The translations under genes were made by a program, and so were the position numbers. From Streptomyces cinnabarinus (GTDB lineage: Bacteria > Actinomycetota > Actinomycetes > Streptomycetales > Streptomycetaceae), in NCBI RefSeq assembly GCF_027270315.1, contig NZ_CP114413.1:4216001-4280000 (forward strand): a stretch of 64,000 nt of DNA, read 5' to 3'. The notes beneath the pieces were generated by a model. The model had not been told where the DNA came from. It saw only the letters and a list, made by a program, of their open reading frames with translations, and ran no database searches. Positions within the stretch are counted from its first letter, which is position 1. Every line of letters starts with the position of its first letter. Below are positions 36,072 to 44,729 of the stretch, piece by piece.

Positions 36072-37322
36072 ATGTCCGTCGCCGCCCTGAGACGTGCCGC
36101 CCGGGAGTCCGTCTCGGGGCTGCCGCGGGAGTTCTGGTGGCTGTGGACCAGCACCCTCGTCAACCGGCTCGGCGGCTTCGTCGCCACCTTCATGGCCCTG
36201 TATCTGACGCTGGACCGCGGCTACTCCGCCTCCTACGCCGGTCTCGTCGCCGCCCTCCACGGCCTCGGCGGGGTCATCTCCTCGCTCGGCGGCGGGGTGA
36301 TGACCGACCGGCTCGGGCGGCGCCCCACGCTGCTGATCTCGCAGAGCGCCACCGCCCTCGCCGTCGCCGCGCTCGGGTTCGTGCAGCACCCCGTCGCCAT
36401 CGCGTGGGTCGCCTTCCTGGTCGGCATGGCCTCCAACGCCTCCCGGCCGGCCGTGCAGGCGATGATGGCCGACATCGTCCGGCCCGAGGACCGCGTCCGC
36501 GCCTTCTCGCTCAACTACTGGGCCATCAACCTCGGTTTCGCCGTCTCCTCCATGGCCGCCGGGTTCATCGCCGAGTACAGCTACCGGGCCGGGTTCGTCA
36601 TCGAGGCCGCCATGACCTTCGTCTGCGCGATCGTCGTCTTCCTCAAGGTGCCCGAGTCCCGGCCCGAGCGCACCGCGACAGCGAAGGCCGAGGAGGCCGC
36701 CGTAGGTCTCGGGACCGTGCTGCGGGACGGGCGGTTCATGGGGCTCGTGGGGTTGTCGTTCCTCATCGCGCTCGTCTTCCAGCAGGGCTCCGTCGGACTG
36801 CCCGTCGCCATGGGCGACGCCGGATTCACCGCGGCCGACTACGGCATGGCCATCGCCGTCAACGGGTTCCTCATCGTCGTTCTCCAGATTCCCGTCACCC
36901 GGTTCATCGAGCACCGGGATCCGCGGCGGCTGCTCGTCATCTCCTCGGTCCTCGCGGGGTACGGCTTCGGGCTCACCGCCTTCGCCGGGTCCGTCGGGGT
37001 GTTCGCGCTCACCGTCTGCGTCTGGACCCTGGCGGAGATCGTCAACGCCCCGACCCAGACCAGCCTGGTCGTCCGGCTCTCCCCCACTCATGGCCGCGGC
37101 CGCTACCAGGGCATGTACACGATGTCCTGGGCCGTCGCCTCCCTCGTCGCGCCGCTGATGTCGGGCCTGGTCATCGACCGGTACGGGGCGGAGTGGCTGT
37201 GGGGGCTGTGCGCGGTGATCGGGACGCTGGCCGGGCTCGGGTACGGCGTCCTGATGCGGCGCCTCCCGGTCGAGGAGCCGGTCGCCATGGTTCCGGCCCG
37301 CTCCGAGACCGCCGCCGCCTGA
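36072..37322 (+). CDS. MFS transporter
   Basis: 416 residues with about twelve hydrophobic segments. The loop motif between TM2 and TM3 is GGVMTDRLGRRPTLLIS (G-x-x-x-D-R-x-G-R-R), diagnostic for MFS porters. Drug/metabolite efflux is the usual prediction for this group, but the substrate cannot be read. Preceded by a possible promoter TTGACG-16-TAGCCC around 35977-36004. Confidence 0.9.
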   Translation: MSVAALRRAARESVSGLPREFWWLWTSTLVNRLGGFVATFMALYLTLDRGYSASYAGLVAALHGLGGVISSLGGGVMTDRLGRRPTLLISQSATALAVAALGFVQHPVAIAWVAFLVGMASNASRPAVQAMMADIVRPEDRVRAFSLNYWAINLGFAVSSMAAGFIAEYSYRAGFVIEAAMTFVCAIVVFLKVPESRPERTATAKAEEAAVGLGTVLRDGRFMGLVGLSFLIALVFQQGSVGLPVAMGDAGFTAADYGMAIAVNGFLIVVLQIPVTRFIEHRDPRRLLVISSVLAGYGFGLTAFAGSVGVFALTVCVWTLAEIVNAPTQTSLVVRLSPTHGRGRYQGMYTMSWAVASLVAPLMSGLVIDRYGAEWLWGLCAVIGTLAGLGYGVLMRRLPVEEPVAMVPARSETAAA

Positions 37323-37327
37323 TCCCC

Positions 37328-37771
37328 TCAGTGGTGCATCCGCGCCCCCTTCACCACCTTGTCCACCGCGTTGCGCGGGCCGTACACCGCGAGCCCCACC
37401 AGGTCCAGGTCGCCCGTGGACACGGCCCGTACGGCGGCCCGGTTGTCGCGGTCGTTGCCGGTGGTGAACAGGTCGGAAGTGAAGACGGCCCGGGGCAGCG
37501 CGCGGGACAGCGCACGCGCGTGGGCCGCCTTCAGCGTCTCCTTGGAGCCCTCGAAGACCAGCACCGGCTGCCGGAACATCGGCAGATACGCCACCGCGTC
37601 GGCGTCCTCGTACGGCTCCCCGATCACCTCCGGGATCTCGGTCCCCAGGCCGCTGACCAGGAACGCGGTCACGTTCAGCCGCTGCCAGGGCTCCAGGTCG
37701 TCCCGCAGGACCACGGCGATCTTCGTGTCGAATCGGACAGGCTGCACGCTTCGGAAAGGCTGCTCGCTCAT
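37328..37771 (-). CDS. DUF2000 family protein
   Basis: 147 residues from the ATG at 37771. Sequence RFDTKIAVVLRDDLEPWQRLNVTAFLVSGLGT and the ending DLVGLAVYGPRNAVDKVVKG are typical of DUF2000, a peptidyl-tRNA hydrolase-like fold of unknown function. Divergent from an AraC regulator with 49 bases between starts, an arrangement common for this pair, suggesting the regulator controls it. Confidence 0.85.
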   Translation of the reverse strand: MSEQPFRSVQPVRFDTKIAVVLRDDLEPWQRLNVTAFLVSGLGTEIPEVIGEPYEDADAVAYLPMFRQPVLVFEGSKETLKAAHARALSRALPRAVFTSDLFTTGNDRDNRAAVRAVSTGDLDLVGLAVYGPRNAVDKVVKGARMHH

Positions 37772-37820
37772 ACTCCGAGACTGCCGACCGCCCGACGCCC
37801 GCGTCTTGTACGTTTTTTGC

Positions 37821-38621
37821 ATGGCCGCGCAGCCCGAGGTGACCGCCTGGCGTCCCCGTGTCCCGGGGGTCGTGGAGGTCTTCCACGCGCACTTCACCGA
37901 GTACGCCTACCCGATGCACGTCCACGAGGCCTGGACCCTGCTGATCGTCGACGACGGCGCCGTCCGCTACGACCTCGACCGGCACGAGCACGGCACCCCG
38001 CACGACACGGTGAGCCTGCTGCCGCCGCACGTCCCGCACAACGGCTCCCCCGCCACCCCGCACGGCTTCCGCAAGCGGGTGATCTACCTGGACACGACCC
38101 GTCTTGACGACCGGCTCATCGGCGCCGCGGTGGACACCCCCGACCTGCGCGACCCGCTGCTCAGGCACCGCGTGGGCCAGCTGCACACCGCCCTCGCCCG
38201 CCCCGGTGAGGAGTTGGAGGCGGAGAGCCGGCTCACGCTCGTCGGGGAACGGCTGCGGGAGCATCTGCGGGCGACGCCACAGGCGCAGGGCGGGGACCGC
38301 CCCGACCCCGCCCTCGCCCGCCGCCTGCGCGAACTCCTCGACGAACGCGTCGTGGAGGGGCTCGCACTGGAGGAGGCGGCGCAGCTGCTGGAGGCACATC
38401 CCGCCCATCTCGTACGGACGTTCAGCGGCGCCTACGGCATCGCCCCGCACCAGTACCTGACCTCGCGCCGGGTCGAGCGGGCCCGCCGGCTGCTCCTGGC
38501 GGGCGCCCGCCCCGCCGACGCGGCCCTCGGCACCGGCTTCTACGACCAGGCCCATCTCACCCGGCACTTCCGGCGTCTGGTGGGGGTGACCCCGGGCCGC
38601 TACCGGGACAGTTCGACCTGA
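37821..38621 (+). CDS. AraC-family transcriptional regulator
   Basis: 266 residues from the ATG at 37821. N-terminal cupin-like sensing domain (EYAYPMHVHEAWTLLIVDDGAVRYDL, PPHVPHNGSP) and a C-terminal double helix-turn-helix (LALEEAAQLLEAHPAHLVRTFSGAYGIAPHQYL, GTGFYDQAHLTRHFRRLVGVTPGRYR). Likely regulates the divergent DUF2000 gene and perhaps itself. Its end overlaps the convergent beta-helix gene by 22 bases. Confidence 0.9.
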   Translation: MAAQPEVTAWRPRVPGVVEVFHAHFTEYAYPMHVHEAWTLLIVDDGAVRYDLDRHEHGTPHDTVSLLPPHVPHNGSPATPHGFRKRVIYLDTTRLDDRLIGAAVDTPDLRDPLLRHRVGQLHTALARPGEELEAESRLTLVGERLREHLRATPQAQGGDRPDPALARRLRELLDERVVEGLALEEAAQLLEAHPAHLVRTFSGAYGIAPHQYLTSRRVERARRLLLAGARPADAALGTGFYDQAHLTRHFRRLVGVTPGRYRDSST

Positions 38622-40240
38622 GCCTCGTACAGATTGCGGGGCCGTACGGCGTCCGTCGTGCCGTACAGCTCCAGGCGGGTGTTCAGGTCGCCGGTGAAGT
38701 CGGGGACGTCGATCTGGTCGAACTCGCGGACCTCGTTGATGCCGACCGTGGCGCTGCAGGGGGCGAGTCCGTCGAGTTTCATCAGGCCCGCGCGGCCGTT
38801 GGTGACGCGGATGTTCCAGTGGGTGAAGCGGGCGCCGAAGAGGGGCCCGGCGCTCGCGTCGCCGCCGTGGCGGCCGTTGTTGTTCACCGTGATGTCGGTG
38901 CGGACGTTGGCGAAGGGCAGTCCGCGGTGGCTGTCGAAGGTGCCCATCTCCATGACCCCGCGCGACCAGACGTTGTACGAGGACAGGCCCTCGACGTTGA
39001 TGCCGTGCAGTTGGGTGCCGGACGGGGCCGGGGTGGTGCGCTGTTCGATCGTGAAGTCCTCAATGAGGTTGTCGTGCGAGCCCTCGCGGCAGAAGTACGG
39101 GTGGTGCGAGCCGCGGCCCGCCACGCGCGTGCGGCGCAGGGTGCAGGCGGAGGCGGCGACCAGGCCGAAGCCGTTGTCGACGTGCCGGACGGTGACGTCG
39201 TCCGCCCAGCAGTCGTACGCGCACTGGAAGGTGACGCCGTTGAAGCCCTTGTCGAGGAGGTGCGGCTGCTGCGGGGTCTCCGTCGCCTCCAGGGTGAGCC
39301 CTTCGACGCCCGAGCCGGTCAACTCCTCGGCGTGGGTGGTCAGTCGGGGGTCCCATTCGGGGCGGATATCCAGCGGGAGGGGGCGTTCGAGGGTGATACG
39401 GCGGCCCTGTACGCGGGTGACGCGGACCGGCCACTCGTAGGGGACGTAGGAGGTCAGTTTCGTCTTGTCGTCCCAGGAGTACGCCTCGGTGCCGGGGCCG
39501 CCGCCGCACATGTGCTCCAGCAGGGTGTGGTCGGCGTCATCGGCGAGGCGGAGCAGGACGAGGGCGCCGGGCCTGAGGGGGCGGGGGTCGGCGACGGTGA
39601 TCGTCCAGGAGCCCTGGCGGGCCGGTTCGACGGTGGTGAGGGTGCTCCACTCGTCGCGCTTGTTGCCGGTCCAGCCCTCGAACGGCCACGCCTTCGCGCG
39701 GATCGCGTCGGTCAGGGACCGCCAACGGGCCTCCGGAGCCAGCCAGATCAGGCCCCCGGCCCAGGACCAGGAGGACTTGTCGCCGCCGTAGCGGGAGCCG
39801 TAGACGCCGATCAGCTCGGTGAGGTGCCTGGTCGCGTACAGCGTCGTACGGGCGCTGCCGGCGCCGCGCAGGACGACGTTCGAGTGGCCGAGGCGGATCA
39901 CGTCGTCGATGCGGAAGGTGCCGGGCGGGATGAGCACCGTGCCACCGCCGGCCCTTCCGGCGGCGGCGATGGCACGGTTGATCGCGGGAGCGCAGTCCGT
40001 CGTGCCGTCGGGGACGGCGCCGAAGTCGGTGACGCTCGTGACGGGGCGCGGGCGGGTGGTCCTGGCGCGGCTGCCGGCCCGGCCGACGTAGGGGATCTGC
40101 GGGTGGTCGAAGGGGCTGCGGGTGAACTCCCGCCAGAGGGCCGGGACTTCGGCCGCCCGCGCCGGTCCGGCCGTCGCGCCGAGGGCCACCGCGGTGGCGC
40201 CGATCAGGAATGCGCGTCTGCCGATGTTCCCGTGGTTCAT
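38600..40240 (-). CDS. Tat-exported right-handed beta-helix protein (pectate-lyase/GH28-like fold)
   Basis: 546 residues from the ATG at 40240, chosen because AAGGGGTGG lies just upstream; two earlier in-frame ATGs exist. Twin-arginine signal GRRAFLIGATAVALGATAGPARAAE is followed by VTSVTDFGAVPDGTTDCAPAINRAIAAAG, the classic start of beta-helix polysaccharide-active proteins. Later segments (DVIRLGHSNVVLRGAG, GVEGLTLEAT, FQCAYDCWADDVTVRHVDNGFG) are helix rungs. Secreted, probably acting on or binding a polysaccharide; catalytic residues could not be assigned. Confidence 0.82.
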   Translation of the reverse strand: MNHGNIGRRAFLIGATAVALGATAGPARAAEVPALWREFTRSPFDHPQIPYVGRAGSRARTTRPRPVTSVTDFGAVPDGTTDCAPAINRAIAAAGRAGGGTVLIPPGTFRIDDVIRLGHSNVVLRGAGSARTTLYATRHLTELIGVYGSRYGGDKSSWSWAGGLIWLAPEARWRSLTDAIRAKAWPFEGWTGNKRDEWSTLTTVEPARQGSWTITVADPRPLRPGALVLLRLADDADHTLLEHMCGGGPGTEAYSWDDKTKLTSYVPYEWPVRVTRVQGRRITLERPLPLDIRPEWDPRLTTHAEELTGSGVEGLTLEATETPQQPHLLDKGFNGVTFQCAYDCWADDVTVRHVDNGFGLVAASACTLRRTRVAGRGSHHPYFCREGSHDNLIEDFTIEQRTTPAPSGTQLHGINVEGLSSYNVWSRGVMEMGTFDSHRGLPFANVRTDITVNNNGRHGGDASAGPLFGARFTHWNIRVTNGRAGLMKLDGLAPCSATVGINEVREFDQIDVPDFTGDLNTRLELYGTTDAVRPRNLYEAQVELSR

Positions 40241-40354
40241 GTCCAGCCACCCCTTCATATTCATGGATATGAACGACGTTCAGGAATGTGCTGGCCGTGA
40301 GCATGCCACGGAGCCCCTGGGCGGGGAAAGGGGTGTGCGTGAGCGACGAGCGCG

Positions 40355-40840
40355 TTACGGGCGCTCGGTCAGATGCTTGAACGCGTCCAGATTGCGGGTC
40401 GACTCACCGCGCGCCACGCGCCACTCGTACTCCCTGCGGATGGCGCTCGCGAAGCCCAGCTCCAGCAAGGTATTGAAGGCGCCGTCGGCGGCCTCCAGGG
40501 TCTGACCGAGCAGCCGGTCCAGCTCCTCGCCGGTGACCGCCGAGAGCGGGAGCTTGGCGGCGACGTAGACATCGCCGAGGTGGTCGACGGCGTAACTGAC
40601 GCCGTACAGCTTGAGGTTGCGCTCCAGGAGCCAGCGGTGGACGCCGGACTCGTTCTCGTCGGGGTGGCGGATGACGAAGGCGTTGAGCGACAGGGAGTGG
40701 CGGCCGAGCAGCAGGGACACGGTGGTCGACAGCTTGCGGGTGCCGGGCAGCTTGACCACGTAGGTGCCGGGGTCGGGGCTCTCCCACTCCAGCTCCGCGT
40801 CCTGGAGGAAATCCTCTACGACCTGCCGCGCGTCACCCAT
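40355..40840 (-). CDS. YbjN domain-containing protein
   Basis: 161 residues. YbjN-type fold segments WESPDPGTYVVKLPGTRKLSTTVSLLLG and FVIRHPDENESGVHRWLLERNLKLYGVSYAVD are clear; these resemble type III secretion chaperone folds and are thought to be protein-binding, with unknown role. Its start overlaps the end of mshA by 8 bases, an arrangement conserved in Streptomyces (SCO4205-SCO4204). Confidence 0.87.
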   Translation of the reverse strand: MGDARQVVEDFLQDAELEWESPDPGTYVVKLPGTRKLSTTVSLLLGRHSLSLNAFVIRHPDENESGVHRWLLERNLKLYGVSYAVDHLGDVYVAAKLPLSAVTGEELDRLLGQTLEAADGAFNTLLELGFASAIRREYEWRVARGESTRNLDAFKHLTERP

Positions 40841-42170
40841 GGTGGGAGCGTACGCGACGGCGGTGGGCCTGGGTCGCGGCCGTGTAGACGTCCGCCGTGG
40901 CGGCGGCCGCGGTGTCCCAGCCGAAGGACTGGGCGTGCCGGGCCGCGGCGGCGCCCATCCGGGCGGTCAGCTCCGGGTTCTCGGCGAAATCGAGCAGCAC
41001 GCGCGCGTACTCGGCGGGCTGGTGGCCGCGTACGAGGAAACCGGTCCGCCCGTCGTGCACGGCCACCGGCAGTCCGCCGACCGACGCCGCCAGCACCGGG
41101 GTGCCGGCCGCCTGGGCCTCTATGGCGACCAGGCCGAAGGACTCGCTGTAGGAGGGCATGACGAGGACCGAGGCGGCCCGGAACCAGTCCGCGAGCTGCT
41201 GCTGGCCGACGGGCGGACGGAACCGCACCACATCGGCGATGCCCAGGCGGGCCGCCAGCTTCTGGAGCCCCTCGGGCTTGGCGAGGCCGCTGCCGCTGGG
41301 GCCGCCGACGACCGGGACGATGATGCGCGAGCGCAGCTCGGGGCGCTGGTCGAGCAGGACGGCGACCGCGCGGAGCAGGACGTCCGGCGCCTTCAGGGGC
41401 TGGATGCGACCCGCGAAGAGCGGGATCAGGGCGTCCTGGGGCAGGCCGAGGCGGGCGCGGGCTGCGGCGCGGCCGTCGGCGGGCGCGAAGCGGTCGAGGT
41501 TGACGCCGGGGTGGACCACGGCGACCTTGTCGGGGGCCGCGTGGTAGTGGCGGACGAGTTCGTCGGACTCCTCGGCGGTGTTCGCGATGAGGCGGTCCGC
41601 GGCGGCCACGATCTGGGTCTCGCCGATGACCCGGGCGGCGGGCTCGGGGGTGTCGCCCTCGGCGAGGTTGGCGTTCTTGACCTTGGCCATGGTGTGCATG
41701 GCGTGCACCAGGGGGGTGCCCCAGCGCTGGGCGGCGAGCCAGCCGACGTGGCCGGAGAGCCAGTAGTGCGAGTGGACCAGGTCGTAGTAGCCGGGGCGGT
41801 GACCGGCCCAGGCCTGCATCACACCGTGAGTGAAGGCGCAGAGCTGGGCTGGGAGTTCCTCCTTGGCCAGGCCCTCGTAGGGGCCCGCGTCGACGTGCCG
41901 GACGAGGACGCCCGGGGCCATCTCGACGGTGGGCGGGAGGGCGGCGGTGGTCGCGCGGGTGAAGATCTCGACCTCGATGTTGATCGCGGCGAGGCGCTGC
42001 GCGAGCTCCACGATGTAGACGTTCATGCCGCCGGCGTCACCGGTGCCGGGCTGGTGGAGCGGTGAGGTGTGCACGGAGAGCATCGCGACCCGGCGGGGGC
42101 GGCGGTGCAGCCGCAGCCGGGAGGGTGCCGCCGGGGAGCGACGCCCGAGCCTGCTGACGTAGTGGCTCAC
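40833..42170 (-). CDS. mshA: D-inositol-3-phosphate glycosyltransferase MshA
   Basis: 445 residues, GTG start with GAGGAGGAAC upstream. GT4 fold: acceptor region MLSVHTSPLHQPGTGDAGGMNVYIVELAQRL is diagnostic for MshA, and the donor site has PSYSESFGLVAIEAQAAGTPVLAA with the EX7E motif. Transfers GlcNAc from UDP-GlcNAc to inositol 3-phosphate, first step of mycothiol synthesis. Overlaps the YbjN gene by 8 bases; divergent from the methyltransferase. Confidence 0.95.
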   Translation of the reverse strand: MSHYVSRLGRRSPAAPSRLRLHRRPRRVAMLSVHTSPLHQPGTGDAGGMNVYIVELAQRLAAINIEVEIFTRATTAALPPTVEMAPGVLVRHVDAGPYEGLAKEELPAQLCAFTHGVMQAWAGHRPGYYDLVHSHYWLSGHVGWLAAQRWGTPLVHAMHTMAKVKNANLAEGDTPEPAARVIGETQIVAAADRLIANTAEESDELVRHYHAAPDKVAVVHPGVNLDRFAPADGRAAARARLGLPQDALIPLFAGRIQPLKAPDVLLRAVAVLLDQRPELRSRIIVPVVGGPSGSGLAKPEGLQKLAARLGIADVVRFRPPVGQQQLADWFRAASVLVMPSYSESFGLVAIEAQAAGTPVLAASVGGLPVAVHDGRTGFLVRGHQPAEYARVLLDFAENPELTARMGAAAARHAQSFGWDTAAAATADVYTAATQAHRRRVRSHHG

Positions 42171-42341
42171 GTGGCGTTCCTCCTCGCTGCGGGCATGCCT
42201 TTGGGAGGACGTGCGGGCCCTCCACGGGGGTGCAACACCGGAGGCGGCGGCTCCATTTCCGGCGGAGGGTTCTTTGCCGAATCATTACCGCTGATCGCTC
42301 AACCGTTCGATGCCCGGTTGCGTGCCGATACCCTCGTACGC

Positions 42342-43154
42342 ATGACAGCCCGCGCCGCCTCCCGCCCCGTAGGCACGGTGACGCGCGGGACCACCAACCC
42401 CAACCGCCTGCGCCGCATGGACCGCTGGATCGCGGCGACGCACGGCGCCGAGCTGCGCCGGGCCGGGGATCCCGTCGCGGTCGATCTCGGCTACGGCGCG
42501 GCCCCCTGGACGGCCGTGGAACTGCTCGGGCGACTGCGAACCGTCGCCCCGCGCGCGCGGGTGGTCGGCGTCGAGATCGAACCGGCCCGGGTCGCGGCGG
42601 CCCGCCCCTACGAGCGCGCCGGACTGGTCTTCCGGCACGGCGGGTTCGAGATCCCCCTCGCCGGGCGGCCGATGCTCGTCCGGGCCGCCAATGTGCTGCG
42701 CCAGTACGAGGAGGGCGAGGTCGCCGCCGTGTGGGAGCGGCTGTGCGCGCGGCTCGCCCCGGCCGCGAACGGCTCGCGGGGCGGACTGCTGGTCGAGGGG
42801 ACCTGTGACGAGATCGGGCGCCGGCACGTGTGGGTCGCGCTCGGTCCTGAGGGGCCGCGCACGGTGACCTTCGCGACCCGGCTCGGGTCGCTGGAGCGCC
42901 CCTCGGATCTCGCCGAAAGGCTGCCGAAGGCGCTCATCCACCGGAACGTGCCCGGCGAACCGGTGCACGCCTTCCTGCGGGACTTCGACCGCGCCTGGGC
43001 CGCCGCCGCGCCCTACGCCTCCTACGGCGCCCGACAGCGCTGGATGCGCGCGGTGCGGGATCTGACGGCCGACTGGCCGGTGACGGACGGGCCGGTGCGG
43101 TGGCGGCAGGGGGAAGTGACGGTGGCGTGGGGGGCGTTGGCGCCGGTCCGGTGA
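42342..43154 (+). CDS. Class I SAM-dependent methyltransferase
   Basis: 270 residues from the ATG at 42342; the longer frame upstream overlaps mshA and is not used. The SAM motif AVDLGYGAAPWTAVELL and the acidic ribose-binding residue in VVGVEIEPARVAAA are present. Substrate unknown. Divergent from mshA with about 170 bases between starts. Confidence 0.85.
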   Translation: MTARAASRPVGTVTRGTTNPNRLRRMDRWIAATHGAELRRAGDPVAVDLGYGAAPWTAVELLGRLRTVAPRARVVGVEIEPARVAAARPYERAGLVFRHGGFEIPLAGRPMLVRAANVLRQYEEGEVAAVWERLCARLAPAANGSRGGLLVEGTCDEIGRRHVWVALGPEGPRTVTFATRLGSLERPSDLAERLPKALIHRNVPGEPVHAFLRDFDRAWAAAAPYASYGARQRWMRAVRDLTADWPVTDGPVRWRQGEVTVAWGALAPVR

Positions 43155-43193
43155 GAGCCGTAGGACCGGCTCGCCCCCTGCGACCTGCGGGGA

Positions 43194-43235
43194 ACGATCT
43201 CCGTGAGTCGTTCGTCACATAGGCGGGGAGATCGT
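43194..43235. promoter_or_regulatory. Inverted repeat in the NlpC/P60 leader region
   Basis: ACGATCTCC (43194-43202) and GGAGATCGT (43227-43235) form a 9-bp stem around 24 bases, about 130 bases before the hydrolase start. A second small hairpin, CCGT-AAGTTACTG-ACGG, sits at 43321-43337. Could be an operator or a structured leader; I could not match it to a known riboswitch. Confidence 0.4.
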
Positions 43236-43360
43236 CATGACGGGGCGGGTAAGGGGGGAAGCAGCAGGATGCACAGCCTCTGTCGTTTTACGTCGGGACA
43301 TGGCACCATCCCCCAGACGTCCGTAAGTTACTGACGGTAAATCAGGTTGGGGGAAGTGGT

Positions 43361-44446
43361 ATGGGTACGGGCAGGCGCAGCCTCATCGCCGCTGCCATCA
43401 CCGTGGTCTGCGCGGTGACCGTCCTGGCGGCACCGGGCACCGCCTTCGCGAGTCCGACGCCCACACCCACGCCCAGCACCAGCGCGACGCCCACCCCGAC
43501 TCCGGTCACCAACGCGGAGCTTGAGGCCGTACGCAAGAAGCTGGACCGGCTCTATCACGACGCCGCCGTCGCCACCGACGCGTACAACCTCGCCGAGGAG
43601 AAGGCCGAGAAGCAGTCGGCCGAGATCGTGGCGCTGGCGAAGAAGATCGTCCAGGGCAAGAAGAAGCTGGACGAGCTGAAGAAGCGGGCCGGCGCCGCGG
43701 CCGCCGCGCAGTACCGCAGCGGCGGACTGCCCGACGAGGCCAAGCTGATGCTCAGCGACGACCCCCAGGAGTTCCTCGACGGCGCGGGCCGGGTGATCCA
43801 GGGCGAGCGCGCCACCAAGGGGCTGCTCGGCGAAATGACCCGCACCCAGGAGGACTTGGAGCAGTACTCCAAGGACGCCTCCGCCCAGTGGGAGAAGCTG
43901 GAGACCAACCGCAAGGCCAAGGCCAAGGCGAAGGCGAAGATCAAGAAGCAGATCAAGGCCGCCGAGGAGCTGGAGTCGGAGCTGGAGGCGGAGGAGAAGG
44001 AGCGCCTCGCCGAGCTGGAACGGCAGGCCGCCCACGAGGCCCAGACCGACTGGCTGGACTCCGGGATACTCGACGAGATCGACGGCAAGGCGACCGCGCA
44101 GGGCAAGAAGGCCGTGGCGTACGCCACCGCACAGTTGGGCAAGCCGTACGAATGGGGCGCCGAGGGGCCGGACACCTTCGACTGCTCCGGGCTCACCTCA
44201 CAGGCCTGGGCCGCGGCGGGACAGCCGATTCCGCGCACCTCGCAGGAGCAGTGGAAGCAGCTCAAGCGCATCGACATCAAGGACATGCGGCCCGGTGACC
44301 TCATCATCTACAACGACGACGCCAGCCATGTCGCGATGTACGTCGGGGACGGCGCGATCGTGCACGCCCCGCGGCCGGGGCGCACGGTGACGGTCGCGGG
44401 GGCCGGTTCGATGCCGATCCTGGCGGTCGTACGGCCGGGCGCCTGA
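43361..44446 (+). CDS. Secreted NlpC/P60 (C40) peptidoglycan hydrolase
   Basis: 361 residues. Signal peptide to about residue 30 (AAPGTAFAS), a Pro/Thr linker, a long coiled coil (about 48-235; EEKAEKQSAEIVALAKKIVQGKKKLDELKKRAG, ELESELEAEEKERLAELERQ), then the NlpC/P60 domain with catalytic Cys in FDCSGLTSQAW, His in DASHVAMYVG and third residue His in IVHAPRPG. Cleaves peptidoglycan stem peptides outside the cell; the coiled coil probably autoinhibits or docks to FtsEX-like partners, as in RipA-type enzymes. Corresponds in position to SCO4202. Confidence 0.92.
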   Translation: MGTGRRSLIAAAITVVCAVTVLAAPGTAFASPTPTPTPSTSATPTPTPVTNAELEAVRKKLDRLYHDAAVATDAYNLAEEKAEKQSAEIVALAKKIVQGKKKLDELKKRAGAAAAAQYRSGGLPDEAKLMLSDDPQEFLDGAGRVIQGERATKGLLGEMTRTQEDLEQYSKDASAQWEKLETNRKAKAKAKAKIKKQIKAAEELESELEAEEKERLAELERQAAHEAQTDWLDSGILDEIDGKATAQGKKAVAYATAQLGKPYEWGAEGPDTFDCSGLTSQAWAAAGQPIPRTSQEQWKQLKRIDIKDMRPGDLIIYNDDASHVAMYVGDGAIVHAPRPGRTVTVAGAGSMPILAVVRPGA

Positions 44447-44729
44447 GACCGAAGTCACCCTAAATGTCCGGGTGGTGACCGGGGCCACGTGACGCACCGC
44501 ACCCCAAATGCCGCCCCAAACCCGGGGTGGACGTGACGTTCGTCATTCCTCGGCGCCCAGCACCCTGCCCAACTGCGGTACGGAACGCGGCATATGACAG
44601 CGGCCAGCCGCGGGGCGGCGTGGCCTGCACCATTCCTTTGCGGTGCCGACTACCGCTATGGTCCCCGTCGGTGGGTCGAGGTCCCTCGTCCCCGCCATGC
44701 CCTCGGGGGGAGGGAAGGAACCCAAGACG

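Noticed and set aside
35991..38567. Open frame of about 860 codons on the minus strand
   Set aside because: It runs antisense through the MFS transporter and AraC genes, with no recognisable motif.
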